From Lachnospiraceae bacterium (GTDB lineage Bacteria; Bacillota; Clostridia; Lachnospirales; Lachnospiraceae), in assembly GCA_024684085.1 (NCBI GenBank), contig JAIKXM010000042.1, forward strand, positions 1 through 33,096: 33,096 bases of DNA, in the 5' to 3' direction. The stretch's first letter is position 1. Each line of letters begins with the position of its first letter. Under the pieces are notes generated by a model. It ran no database searches. It saw nothing but the letters and a program-made list of their open reading frames with translations, and was not told the origin of the DNA. A program made the position numbers and the translations under genes. Shown here piece by piece: positions 1 to 6,730 of this stretch.

Positions 1-69
1 TGGACGCTGTCCATCATTTTTGTGAATTTAAGTTTGATTACATTGGAAATGTAATTAGGCGGTTATTAC

Positions 70-141
70 GGCTCCATGGTCAAGCGGTTAAGACATCGCC
101 CTTTCACGGCGGTAACACGGGTTCGATTCCCGTTGGAGTCA
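70..141 (+). tRNA. tRNA-Glu (anticodon TTC)
   Basis: The 7-bp acceptor stem GGCTCCA pairs with TGGAGTC (one G-T pair), the T-arm GGTTCGATTCC is canonical, and the anticodon loop CTTTCAC gives anticodon TTC, which reads GAA/GAG. The discriminator base is A at 141. The 3' CCA is not encoded. It is the first gene of a two-tRNA cluster with tRNA-Cys; the promoter is probably upstream of the window. Confidence 0.95.
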
Positions 142-178
142 TTTCGACTTTGCGGAGTCGATTCTAGATTTAATATAT

Positions 179-249
179 GGTGACTTAGCCAAGTGGTAAG
201 GCCCCGGTCTGCAACACCGTCATCGCCGGTTCAAATCCGGCAGTCACCT
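179..249 (+). tRNA. tRNA-Cys (anticodon GCA)
   Basis: The acceptor stem GGTGACT pairs with AGTCACC, the T-arm is CCGGTTCAAATCCGG, and the loop CTGCAAC contains anticodon GCA. The discriminator is T at 249 and CCA is not encoded. It lies 37 nt after tRNA-Glu and is followed at once by an intrinsic terminator, so the two are probably one transcript. Confidence 0.95.
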
Positions 250-257
250 CTTTAGAG

Positions 258-297
258 AATAACTTCAAGTATGGATACTGCTTGGAGTTATTTTTTT
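258..297 (+). terminator. Intrinsic terminator of the tRNA-Glu/tRNA-Cys unit
   Basis: AATAACTTCAAG and CTTGGAGTTATT form a 12-bp hairpin (one mismatch) followed by a run of seven T. The dispersed repeat starts directly on this T-run. Confidence 0.85.
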
Positions 298-430
298 ATG
301 TAATAGGAAATTGCTTCTATTACATCAAAAAACGCTTCGCTAAGGATGCGCACTCGCACGAAAGGTAGATTATGCTAAAGCATCCGCGCTCGGCGCGAGA
401 ATGTCGCAAGCGACATTCTTTCTTATGTAA
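297..430 (+). repeat. Dispersed intergenic palindromic repeat, copy 1
   Basis: About 134 bp made of stacked hairpins. A TGTAATAG/CTATTACA stem comes first, then a GC-rich core with GGATGC and GCATCC arms, ending in AGAATGTCGC-AA-GCGACATTCT. From about 340 to 430 it matches copy 2 (6340-6472) with roughly 4 differences in 91 bases, in the same orientation. It has no coding capacity that I trust. It begins immediately on the T-tract of the tRNA terminator, as copy 2 does on another terminator. Function unknown; it looks like a REP/MITE-type sequence. Confidence 0.8.
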
Positions 431-592
431 ATTGCTGCCGGACTTGATGTAATGAACCTTCCGATTTTACATAAGACTAATAATTTGTTATGATATTCAT
501 TGTTGATCAAATTAGTATAAGTTATTTGCTTAAGCATTTGTTTGTTTCGCAATTCATATGGCATCGTAACAGTTCGTAAGGGAGAGTACAGG
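431..592. other. Gene-less AT-rich spacer
   Basis: Nothing convincing is seen between repeat copy 1 and the dehydrogenase start. A possible -10 (TATAAG near 516) has no matching -35. The ribosome binding site for the next gene (AAGGGAGAG, about 578-586) is at the end of the stretch. Confidence 0.4.
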
Positions 593-1651
593 ATGACTGA
601 TGGAACCTATATTGGAATCCCCACATTTTTGAGAATAGAAGCAGGCGCTCTCAATAATATAGGAGAGTACCTTAAAGTCAACGGACTTAATAAGGTTGTT
701 ATATTCTTCGGGAACGGCCTTATCGATCTCTTCGGCAGTATAGTCATGAGATCCTGCCGTGAGTCCGAGATAGAGATCCTTGAATATCAGGAGATGGATT
801 CGGTTGATATAGATAACGTAATGGACCTCGCTTTTTCCATACCGAATAAGACAAAGGCGGTCATAGGAATTGGCGGAGGCAAGGTGATCGATGCAGCCAA
901 GTATTGTGGCTTCATCAGGAAGATACCGTTCATCAGCGTTCCTACGTCTTCATCGAGCGACGGATTCTCGAGTGCGAGTGCATCCCTCGTTGTTGACGGG
1001 CACAGGATGTCGCTTCCTGCGAAACTTGCATATGGTATAATCGTGGATACCGATGTGATATCGACAGCGCCGGAGAGGTTCATTTATTCGGGTATCGGTG
1101 ATATGGTCGCTAAGATCACGGCTTTGTACGATTGGAAGTATGAGGCTTGTAGCGGAGTGTCTGAGATCAATGACGTTGCTGTCATGATCGCAAAAAAGGC
1201 CGTCAACAGTTTTGTTCGCGTGCCGAATGATGATATTCACAGCACGATCTTTCTTAAGGAACTTCTCGATTCACTGGCTGTAAGCGGAATCGCCAATGAG
1301 ATCGCGGGTAGCAGTGCACCGACAAGCGGTAGCGAGCATCTGATCTCCCACGCGCTTGACAAGTTTCTTGATAATCCGCAGTTGCATGGTATTCAGGTAG
1401 GAATCGCTACTTATATCATGGCGGTCGTGCAGGATCATCGTTATGAGAGGGTCGACAAGGTCTTCAGTGCGACGGGATTTTGGGATCATGTGAAGACACT
1501 GGATATTAAGGCTGATGACTATATAAGAGCCATTGATCTGGCACCGTCCGTTAAGCCGCACAGGCATGTGTATCTTCACGAGGAAGCCTATAGGGAGAAA
1601 GCAAAAGACGTGGTCAGAAATGACCTTATGGTAAAGGGAATACTGAAGTAA
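593..1651 (+). CDS. sn-glycerol-1-phosphate dehydrogenase-like protein (EgsA/AraM family)
   Basis: 352 aa. Proteins of this family reduce dihydroxyacetone phosphate with NAD(P)H to sn-glycerol 1-phosphate, the backbone enantiomer of archaeal lipids. The dinucleotide motif IGIGGGKVIDAAK is at about residues 91-103, followed by VPTSSSSDGFSSASASL (116-132), typical of G1P dehydrogenases. Likely metal ligands are Asp in GIGD (~170), His in SGSEH (~249) and His in LHG (~265). The chosen ATG lies 6 nt after a GGGAGAG ribosome binding site; an in-frame upstream TTG at 542 has none. The next gene is a lipid acyltransferase 36 nt downstream, which suggests a lipid role. A related iron-type alcohol dehydrogenase specificity cannot be excluded. 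Confidence 0.82.
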   Translation: MTDGTYIGIPTFLRIEAGALNNIGEYLKVNGLNKVVIFFGNGLIDLFGSIVMRSCRESEIEILEYQEMDSVDIDNVMDLAFSIPNKTKAVIGIGGGKVIDAAKYCGFIRKIPFISVPTSSSSDGFSSASASLVVDGHRMSLPAKLAYGIIVDTDVISTAPERFIYSGIGDMVAKITALYDWKYEACSGVSEINDVAVMIAKKAVNSFVRVPNDDIHSTIFLKELLDSLAVSGIANEIAGSSAPTSGSEHLISHALDKFLDNPQLHGIQVGIATYIMAVVQDHRYERVDKVFSATGFWDHVKTLDIKADDYIRAIDLAPSVKPHRHVYLHEEAYREKAKDVVRNDLMVKGILK

Positions 1652-1687
1652 CAGATTCAAATGTAGATATGTATAGGAGGAATTGTT

Positions 1688-2458
1688 TTGTTAAGATTTT
1701 ATTATGTAATAGGAATATCCATACCTTTGATCATCTATTACATATTGATGGCATCTCATTATTATAAGCATAGTGAGAAGTATGATGAGGAGGCCTGCTT
1801 CAGGCTGGCGCTCTGCCTTGTTAAGGATGTTATGAGGAGAGCAAGGATAAGGATCGTGGCATACGGCATGGAGCATCTTCCTAAAACAGGCGGATATATA
1901 ATGTACAGCAATCATCAGGGTAAGTTTGATGCCCTGGGAATCATGCAGGCGCATGGAAAGCCCTGTTCGGTCGTTATGGATGCCAAGAGAAGTAAGATGA
2001 TATTGGTGGACAGTATCATCAATCTGGTCAGGGGAGTAAGGCTGGAGAGAAATAATTTCAAACAACAGTTGAAGGAATTGGACAGACTCACTAAGGAAGC
2101 TTCTCAGGGACGCAAATTCATCTATTTTCCGGAGGGAGGCTACGAGCATAACGGAAATACGCTTCAGGAGTTCAGAGCGGGAGCTTTCAAATGCTCGCTA
2201 AAGGCTAAGTGTCCTATCGTTCCCGTGGCTATTTATGATTCATATATACCTTTCGAGATCAATTCCTTGAGGTTAGTGACCACTCAGATTTGTTTCATGG
2301 AGCCGATCCCTTATGAAGATTATTGTCATATGAACACTCAGGAGATCAGCAAGATGGTCAAGGGGCTGATTGAAGAGAAGATCAAGTGGCTGGAGAATAA
2401 TCGTAGAGAAAATGGCTTCAACAAGTGGGTTGAGCGAATAGAGCAGAGAGTCGGGTAG
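1688..2458 (+). CDS. PlsC-type 1-acyl-sn-glycerol-3-phosphate acyltransferase family protein
   Basis: 256 aa. An N-terminal membrane segment (residues ~5-22) is followed by the acyltransferase signature NHQGKFD (H76-X4-D81), a FPEGGYEHNG block (147-156) in place of the usual FPEGTRS, RAGAFK (163-168) and VPVA (178-181). The family moves acyl groups from acyl-ACP or acyl-CoA to the second hydroxyl of lysophosphatidate at the membrane. The start is TTG, 7 nt after a perfect AGGAGG. It follows the G1P dehydrogenase closely and probably shares its transcript. The altered glycerophosphate-binding block means the exact acceptor is uncertain, and an sn-glycerol-1-phosphate-derived acceptor is possible but unproven. 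Confidence 0.85.
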   Translation: MLRFYYVIGISIPLIIYYILMASHYYKHSEKYDEEACFRLALCLVKDVMRRARIRIVAYGMEHLPKTGGYIMYSNHQGKFDALGIMQAHGKPCSVVMDAKRSKMILVDSIINLVRGVRLERNNFKQQLKELDRLTKEASQGRKFIYFPEGGYEHNGNTLQEFRAGAFKCSLKAKCPIVPVAIYDSYIPFEINSLRLVTTQICFMEPIPYEDYCHMNTQEISKMVKGLIEEKIKWLENNRRENGFNKWVERIEQRVG

Positions 2459-2528
2459 GGGTACCCGATATGTGAAAAAATTAATAGGGTTAACAGTAAG
2501 GTTATTTAATGTATTGGAAGTGGGGTGA

Positions 2529-3287
2529 ATGAACATGAACGAAATCGAAGAATTGGCACAGGTAATTAAGAACAGCGATAATATCGTGTTTTTCGGCGGA
2601 GCCGGAGTCAGCACCGAATCGGGGATTCCGGATTTCAGAAGTGCCAAGGGACTGTGGAATGAGAAGCTCAAGATCAATTTCACACCCGAACAGCTGGTGT
2701 CTCACACCTTTTATATGAGATATCCGAATGAATTTTTCGAGTTTTACAAGGACAAGTTGATCTATCCCGAGGCGAAGCCCAATAAGGCTCATCTGGCACT
2801 TGCAGAGTTGGAGCGTATGGGCAAAGTAAAAGCAGTCGTTACTCAGAATATCGACGGCCTCCATCAGGCGGCAGGGTCCAAGACAGTCTATGAACTTCAT
2901 GGTTCCGTGTTACGTAATTATTGCGAGAAATGCGGCAAATTCTATGATGAGAAATATATTCTGAACAGTGAAGGGGTTCCGACGTGCGACGCCTGCGGAG
3001 GAAGAGTGAAGCCGGATGTGGTTCTGTATGAAGAGGGACTTGATGATGCCGTGATCAGTGGTGCGGTCAATGCCATAAGCCATGCGGATACTCTTATAAT
3101 AGGAGGTACTTCGCTGGTGGTATATCCCGCGGCGGGACTTATCAGATACTTTAACGGCAGTAAGATAGTATTGATCAATAAGAGTTCGACCGGTGCCGAT
3201 CGCGACGCGGACATACTTATACATGAACCCATCGGAGAGGTGTTCGAGAAGGTCATGAATATCCTGCGATCCGAATCGGAGGAATAG
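2529..3287 (+). CDS. NAD-dependent protein deacylase (sirtuin, Sir2/CobB family)
   Basis: 252 aa. It removes acyl groups from lysines using NAD+, releasing nicotinamide and O-acyl-ADP-ribose. The NAD-binding motif GAGVSTESGIPDFRS is at ~24-38 and TQNIDGLH at ~105-112. The catalytic His is at ~124 in LHGS. A four-Cys zinc site is present (C132, C135, C153, C156), and GTSLVVYPAAGL marks the Rossmann part. Length is normal for bacterial sirtuins. Either ATG 2529 or ATG 2535 may be used; the GGGG at 2522-2525 fits 2535 slightly better. It lies 70 nt after the acyltransferase and could be co-transcribed. Confidence 0.93.
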   Translation: MNMNEIEELAQVIKNSDNIVFFGGAGVSTESGIPDFRSAKGLWNEKLKINFTPEQLVSHTFYMRYPNEFFEFYKDKLIYPEAKPNKAHLALAELERMGKVKAVVTQNIDGLHQAAGSKTVYELHGSVLRNYCEKCGKFYDEKYILNSEGVPTCDACGGRVKPDVVLYEEGLDDAVISGAVNAISHADTLIIGGTSLVVYPAAGLIRYFNGSKIVLINKSSTGADRDADILIHEPIGEVFEKVMNILRSESEE

Positions 3288-3597
3288 TAGTATCCGAGGC
3301 GGAATGTCGTTTTGGTGAATAAAGTGACCGGAAGTGGAAGTATATCTGTACTGAAGAAAGAAAATATGTAGCAACGGTTGTACTATTAGTGTAATGCTTA
3401 TCAGACAATTGAATAGGAACCACAAGGAAATGTAGTGTCATTGTTTTTTTGATTTATACATAATACCAGGTTGTGTTATGTTCTGTGGGTATTTTGGTAT
3501 ATTGAGCATTATTACGATTTGGGATTTAGTGCTGAGTTTGAGGAGATGAATGCACCAGCATTAGCATGTTCTTATGAACTCTATGGGGTATATTCGG
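3288..3597. other. Gene-less AT-rich stretch before the orphan gene
   Basis: No convincing promoter, RNA or terminator is seen. Codons in one + frame read open from about 3453 to 3619 with no usable start, ending in a TAG inside the next gene. This could be the 3' end of a lost gene but may be chance. Base composition becomes clearly AT-richer from about 3430. Confidence 0.35.
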
Positions 3598-4194
3598 ATG
3601 AAATTTCCTGGAAAAAATAGAAATTTAAAGAAAAAATTATGTATATCCATGTTTTTAATTATGGGTATTCTGAGTGTTTTTCTATATTATAATATACCTA
3701 AGTATGATGATAGCTTTGCAAATTGGATGGATTTTCTGAGTGGTGGATCTGGAATGTCATATCCAATAGAGAAAATTGCAAATAGAGAATCCAGCAAAAT
3801 GTTGAAATGTAAATATAAAATGAATTGTACGACTGGTTATATAGCAGTGGGGCTTTCTGAGAAGGAGTTCAAAGAATCTATTGATTATTATGTTAACGAG
3901 TATGAAAGAATCAATTCGTTATGTCAAAGTAATGAGGCTTATGTTGATGAAAGAGAGTATTCATATATGCCGTCTGAATCAATTGAAGAATTGGTGAAGG
4001 AACATGATATTACCATTGATTATTTAGATAAGTTAACAGACGGAAATAAATGGAAAGATTATAAGATACTTTTATATGAATATTATAAAAATAATGTAGA
4101 TATGGTATGCAATATAATTATGTGTGACTCGAATAATAAATCTATTATACATGTTGCGTCAAGGGTGAAATATAATCTACTAGGAAATTGGTGA
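3598..4194 (+). CDS. Hypothetical membrane-anchored protein, AT-rich orphan
   Basis: About 198 aa from ATG 3598 (206 aa from ATG 3574). I do not recognise a family. A basic N-terminus (KFPGKNRNLKKK) is followed by one hydrophobic segment (~14-31), then a Lys/Glu/Tyr/Asn-rich region. This fits a signal-anchor protein with an extracellular domain. No lipobox Cys sits at the end of the hydrophobic segment. The 3598 start has a weak GGGG eight bases upstream; 3574 has no visible ribosome binding site. Codon use is far more AT-rich than in the flanking sirtuin and rpsF, suggesting acquired DNA. No neighbour gives a functional hint. Confidence 0.6.
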   Translation: MKFPGKNRNLKKKLCISMFLIMGILSVFLYYNIPKYDDSFANWMDFLSGGSGMSYPIEKIANRESSKMLKCKYKMNCTTGYIAVGLSEKEFKESIDYYVNEYERINSLCQSNEAYVDEREYSYMPSESIEELVKEHDITIDYLDKLTDGNKWKDYKILLYEYYKNNVDMVCNIIMCDSNNKSIIHVASRVKYNLLGNW

Positions 4195-4283
4195 TGCGCG
4201 GTGATGCGACCATTATTTGAAACTTAAAACTACCAATTTTTTAAAATTAAAAAACAAATATTCGGATTGAGAATAAAAAATGA

Positions 4284-4312
4284 TTGAAATATATATATCA
4301 TCATGTTATAAT
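4284..4312 (+). promoter_or_regulatory. Sigma-A-type promoter of the rpsF operon
   Basis: TTGAAA (4284-4289) and TATAAT (4307-4312) are separated by 17 bp, with TGT just before the -10 (extended -10). Transcription should begin near 4319, giving a leader of about 62 nt before rpsF. Confidence 0.8.
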
Positions 4313-4337
4313 CAAAATCCGTGATATATAATTCCTT

Positions 4338-4356
4338 GCTCCGAGTGATACGGAGC
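4338..4356 (+). promoter_or_regulatory. Leader hairpin upstream of rpsF, candidate S6:S18 autoregulatory site
   Basis: GCTCCG and CGGAGC pair in six bases around the loop AGTGATA, in the short leader between the promoter and the rpsF ribosome binding site. Many bacteria regulate rpsF-rpsR by binding of S6:S18 to such a leader element. The position fits, but the binding consensus was not checked. Confidence 0.4.
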
Positions 4357-4380
4357 CAGAGACCAAAAGGAGGTAACAGC

Positions 4381-4671
4381 ATGAACAAGTATGAATTATG
4401 CGTTGTTGTTAATGCACAGATCGAAGATGAAGAAAGAGCTGCCGTTGTTGACAAGTGCAAGGCTCTTATCGAGAGATTCGGTGGACAAGTTACGAACGTT
4501 GATGAATGGGGTAAGAAGAGATTAGCTTACGAGATTCAGAAGATGAGAGAAGCTTTCTACTACTTCATTCAGTTCGATGCAGAGACTACTGCTCCCGCAG
4601 AGATTGAGCAGAGAATGCGAATAATGGACAACGTTCTCAGATACTTATGCGTACGACAGGACGAGGCATAA
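4381..4671 (+). CDS. rpsF: 30S ribosomal protein S6
   Basis: 96 aa, normal length. It begins MNKYELCVVVNAQ and contains the conserved WGKKRLAYEI segment (~43-52), and it binds S18 on the 30S platform. The ATG follows AAAAGGAGGT with ideal spacing; a longer reading from 4321 would begin inside the leader and is rejected. The order rpsF-ssb-rpsR is the classic conserved operon. Confidence 0.98.
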   Translation: MNKYELCVVVNAQIEDEERAAVVDKCKALIERFGGQVTNVDEWGKKRLAYEIQKMREAFYYFIQFDAETTAPAEIEQRMRIMDNVLRYLCVRQDEA

Positions 4672-4687
4672 AGAAAGAGAGTTAAGA

Positions 4688-5149
4688 ATGAACAAAGTTA
4701 TACTCATGGGTCGTCTTACGAGAGATCCCGAGGTTAGATATTCTCAGAATGATACATCAATGGCTATTGCAAGATTTTCATTGGCAGTAGACAGAAGACG
4801 TTCTCAGAATAATCAGGATAGTCAGACAGCTGACTTTATCAACATTGTAGCTTTTGGCAGATTGGGAGAGTTCGCTGAGAAGTATCTTCATAAGGGTACT
4901 AAGGTTGCTCTTACCGGTCGTATTCAGACAGGAAGCTACACTAACAAAGATGGCGTTAAGATCTATACAACAGATATAGTAGCAGAAGACATAGAATTTG
5001 CCGAGAGTAAGAATGCTCAGGGTCAGGGTGGCGATTATAGCCAGAACAGTTTTAATAACGGCGGTAACGGAAGCAGTTTTGCTGATTCTACACCCGGTGA
5101 CTTCACCAATATACCTGAAGGTATAGATGAGGATTTGCCATTCAACTAA
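4688..5149 (+). CDS. ssb: Single-stranded DNA-binding protein
   Basis: 153 aa. An N-terminal OB fold (MNKVILMGRLTRDPEVRYS, then FINIVAFGRLGEFAEKYLHK) extends to about residue 105. A Gly/Asn/Ser-rich flexible linker follows, then the acidic tip EGIDEDLPFN, matching the DDDLPF tail that recruits partner proteins. It coats single-stranded DNA during replication and repair. It lies between rpsF and rpsR, 16 nt after rpsF, in one transcript. Confidence 0.97.
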   Translation: MNKVILMGRLTRDPEVRYSQNDTSMAIARFSLAVDRRRSQNNQDSQTADFINIVAFGRLGEFAEKYLHKGTKVALTGRIQTGSYTNKDGVKIYTTDIVAEDIEFAESKNAQGQGGDYSQNSFNNGGNGSSFADSTPGDFTNIPEGIDEDLPFN

Positions 5150-5174
5150 AGAATATTGAAGGAGGCAATTAATC

Positions 5175-5438
5175 ATGGCTTTTAATAAGACAGATCGCAC
5201 AGATGCACCTCGTAAGAGAGTTGGCGGTATGCGCAGAAGAAAGAAAGTTTGCGTATTCTGTGGCAAGGATAATGTAATTGATTACAAGGATACAGCAAAG
5301 TTAAAGAGATATGTATCAGAGCGTGGTAAGATTCTTCCCAGAAGGATCACAGGTAACTGCGCTAAGCATCAGAGAGCACTGACTGTAGCTGTTAAGAGAG
5401 CTCGTCACGTTGCACTTATGCCATACGTACAGGATTAA
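5175..5438 (+). CDS. rpsR: 30S ribosomal protein S18
   Basis: 87 aa. The core motif [18 protein letters not shown] is followed by [13 protein letters not shown] and a basic C-terminus. CVFCGKDN near residue 27 plus the later GNCAKH give a C-x2-C...C-x2-H set, so this appears to be the zinc-binding S18 form. A GGAGG ribosome binding site precedes the ATG. Last gene of the operon, followed by a strong terminator. Confidence 0.98.
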   Translation: MAFNKTDRTDAPRKRVGGMRRRKKVCVFCGKDNVIDYKDTAKLKRYVSERGKILPRRITGNCAKHQRALTVAVKRARHVALMPYVQD

Positions 5439-5441
5439 TCC

Positions 5442-5480
5442 TTAAGGCCCTTGTTTAAAGGGCCTTAATTTATGCTTTTT
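5442..5480 (+). terminator. Intrinsic terminator of rpsF-ssb-rpsR
   Basis: TTAAGGCCCTT and AAGGGCCTTAA form an 11-bp perfect stem just after the rpsR stop, followed by a T-rich tract. Confidence 0.88.
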
Positions 5481-5609
5481 GGGGGGAATTTGAACTAGGT
5501 TTGCACGAGGAGCCTTTTTTGTTGGCGTGCGTTCTTTGCACGACATTACAAAAACGGACATCCGACGCTTATAAGAAAGTTTTAAGCTTATTTACACGAG
5601 GTGGATTAT

Positions 5610-6269
5610 ATGAATAACGTAGAAACAAGTTCTTTCAATCCGGAGATTGAAGAAAAGCAGGGGAATCTTATTTTAGGAATAATAGGAGCTATTATGGGTG
5701 CTTTGCCCGGTATGTTGTTATGGTTCCTGCTTGGTATGATCGGATTTATAGCCGGAATAGCAGGATATGTTATTGCCAAGGGAGCATCTTTCGGTTATAA
5801 GACACTGGGTAAGAAGTTAGATAAAAAGGGTGCAGTGATAACGATACTTATTACCATAGTGGCTATTTATTTTACCAATAAGTTTAGTTTTACATACGAT
5901 ATTGCAAAAGCGTATAGCGAGAACGATGTACCTGTGACGTTTGCCGATGTATATAGTTCATTCTGGCTGATAATGAAGGAAGGCGGTTTTTATATCAGCT
6001 TTATTGCCAATCTTGTAGTCGGCTTGTTACTTACTTTGTGGAGTTGTTTTTCTTACTTTAAGGCTCTGCTTAAGGGTGATCTTGAAGCGGATAACAGAAA
6101 GATGATCACACCTATCAGAGTGACAGACGGCAGCATGGGTGGAAGCTATGATCCGGCTTTTTCCGGATATACATCACCATCGTATAATACGTCTTCCGGC
6201 GAAGAAGATATTGTCTATGAAGAAGATATGGACAGAAAAGCGCAGGAAGCGGTATTCGGCGAAGAATAG
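5610..6269 (+). CDS. Hypothetical multi-pass membrane protein
   Basis: 219 aa from ATG 5610, which follows a GAGGTGG ribosome binding site with about 6 nt spacing; the in-frame GTG at 5601 lies within that site. It has about four hydrophobic segments (~20-45, ~45-60, ~75-92, ~125-150), including Gly-rich helices LGIIGAIMGALPGMLLW and IGFIAGIAGYVIAKGA, and a cytosolic-looking acidic tail ending in EEDMDRKAQEAVFGEE. The family is not recognised. It sits alone between two terminators, so it appears to be its own transcription unit. Confidence 0.75.
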   Translation: MNNVETSSFNPEIEEKQGNLILGIIGAIMGALPGMLLWFLLGMIGFIAGIAGYVIAKGASFGYKTLGKKLDKKGAVITILITIVAIYFTNKFSFTYDIAKAYSENDVPVTFADVYSSFWLIMKEGGFYISFIANLVVGLLLTLWSCFSYFKALLKGDLEADNRKMITPIRVTDGSMGGSYDPAFSGYTSPSYNTSSGEEDIVYEEDMDRKAQEAVFGEE

Positions 6270-6283
6270 AGTGGGTATGGACT

Positions 6284-6340
6284 ACACCATCTTAAGCTTA
6301 GACTTCGATAAGAAGTAAAGTTTGGGATGGTGTTTTTTTT
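6284..6340 (+). terminator. Intrinsic terminator after the membrane protein
   Basis: ACACCATC and GATGGTGT pair around a loop that itself contains a smaller hairpin, followed by about eight T. Repeat copy 2 begins directly on this T-run. Confidence 0.8.
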
Positions 6341-6472
6341 ATGCAATAGGAAATTGCTTCCTATTGCATAAAAAAGCTCCGCTAAGGATGCGCACTCGCG
6401 CGAAAGGTAGACGATGCTAAAGCATCCGCGCTCGGCGCGAGAATGTCGCAAGCGACATTCTTTCTTACGTAA
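6340..6472 (+). repeat. Dispersed intergenic palindromic repeat, copy 2
   Basis: Same architecture as copy 1. The entry hairpin ATGCAATAGG/CCTATTGCAT is followed by the nearly identical GC-rich core and the terminal AGAATGTCGC-AA-GCGACATTCT hairpin. The entry hairpin differs from copy 1 but keeps pairing by compensating changes (GTAATAG in copy 1, GCAATAGG here). That supports selection on, or templating of, the stem. Confidence 0.8.
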
Positions 6473-6531
6473 TAGGAAAGTACTTCCTATTACATAAAAA
6501 AACGCTCCGCTAAGGATGCGCACTCGCGCGA
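6466..6531 (+). repeat. Partial third copy of the dispersed repeat, in tandem with copy 2
   Basis: ACGTAATAGGAAAGTACTTC and its pairing partner restart the element directly after copy 2 and run through the first part of the core to CACTCGCGCGA. The remaining half (the GCATCC arm and terminal hairpin) is missing. Confidence 0.75.
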
Positions 6532-6570
6532 GGGACATTTCAGCTGGGACAGGATCTTCATAAAATCAAA

Positions 6571-6720
6571 ATGTCTGTACCGGATCACCGAAAGGTTGGC
6601 CTGAATGCAGATGAATATATTATAAAGTTTCCGGCTCGGCCCGCTATTCCAAGAAAAAGGAAAGAAGTGACGAATCGCAGGTTTGGTGCTATACTTAAAG
6701 GTAGTTTGTTTTTGGAATAG
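6571..6720 (+). CDS. Doubtful 49-aa ORF, possible gene remnant
   Basis: The frame reads MSVPDHRKVGLNADEYIIKF at its start and ends at a TAG at 6718. It stays open upstream to about 6532, where repeat copy 3 stops. Composition is protein-like (basic, mixed), but there is no well-placed ribosome binding site and it overlaps the gdpP promoter. It may be the 3' end of a gene cut by the repeat, or chance. Confidence 0.22.
   Translation: MSVPDHRKVGLNADEYIIKFPARPAIPRKRKEVTNRRFGAILKGSLFLE
6667..6695 (+). promoter_or_regulatory. Probable promoter of gdpP-rplI-dnaB
   Basis: GTGACG (6667-6672), a 17-bp spacer and TATACT (6690-6695), with an extended -10 TGC just before the hexamer. The start would be near 6702, about 25 nt upstream of gdpP. 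Confidence 0.55.
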
Positions 6721-6730
6721 AGGGATGAAC

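Noticed and set aside
297..430. CRISPR-like repeat
   Set aside because: The repeats are large, palindromic and dispersed; there are no regular spacers and no cas genes in the window.
3478..3549. Short ORF starting MFCGYFGILSII before the AT-rich orphan
   Set aside because: No ribosome binding site; another frame over the same bases is also open, so reading frames here are likely open by chance.
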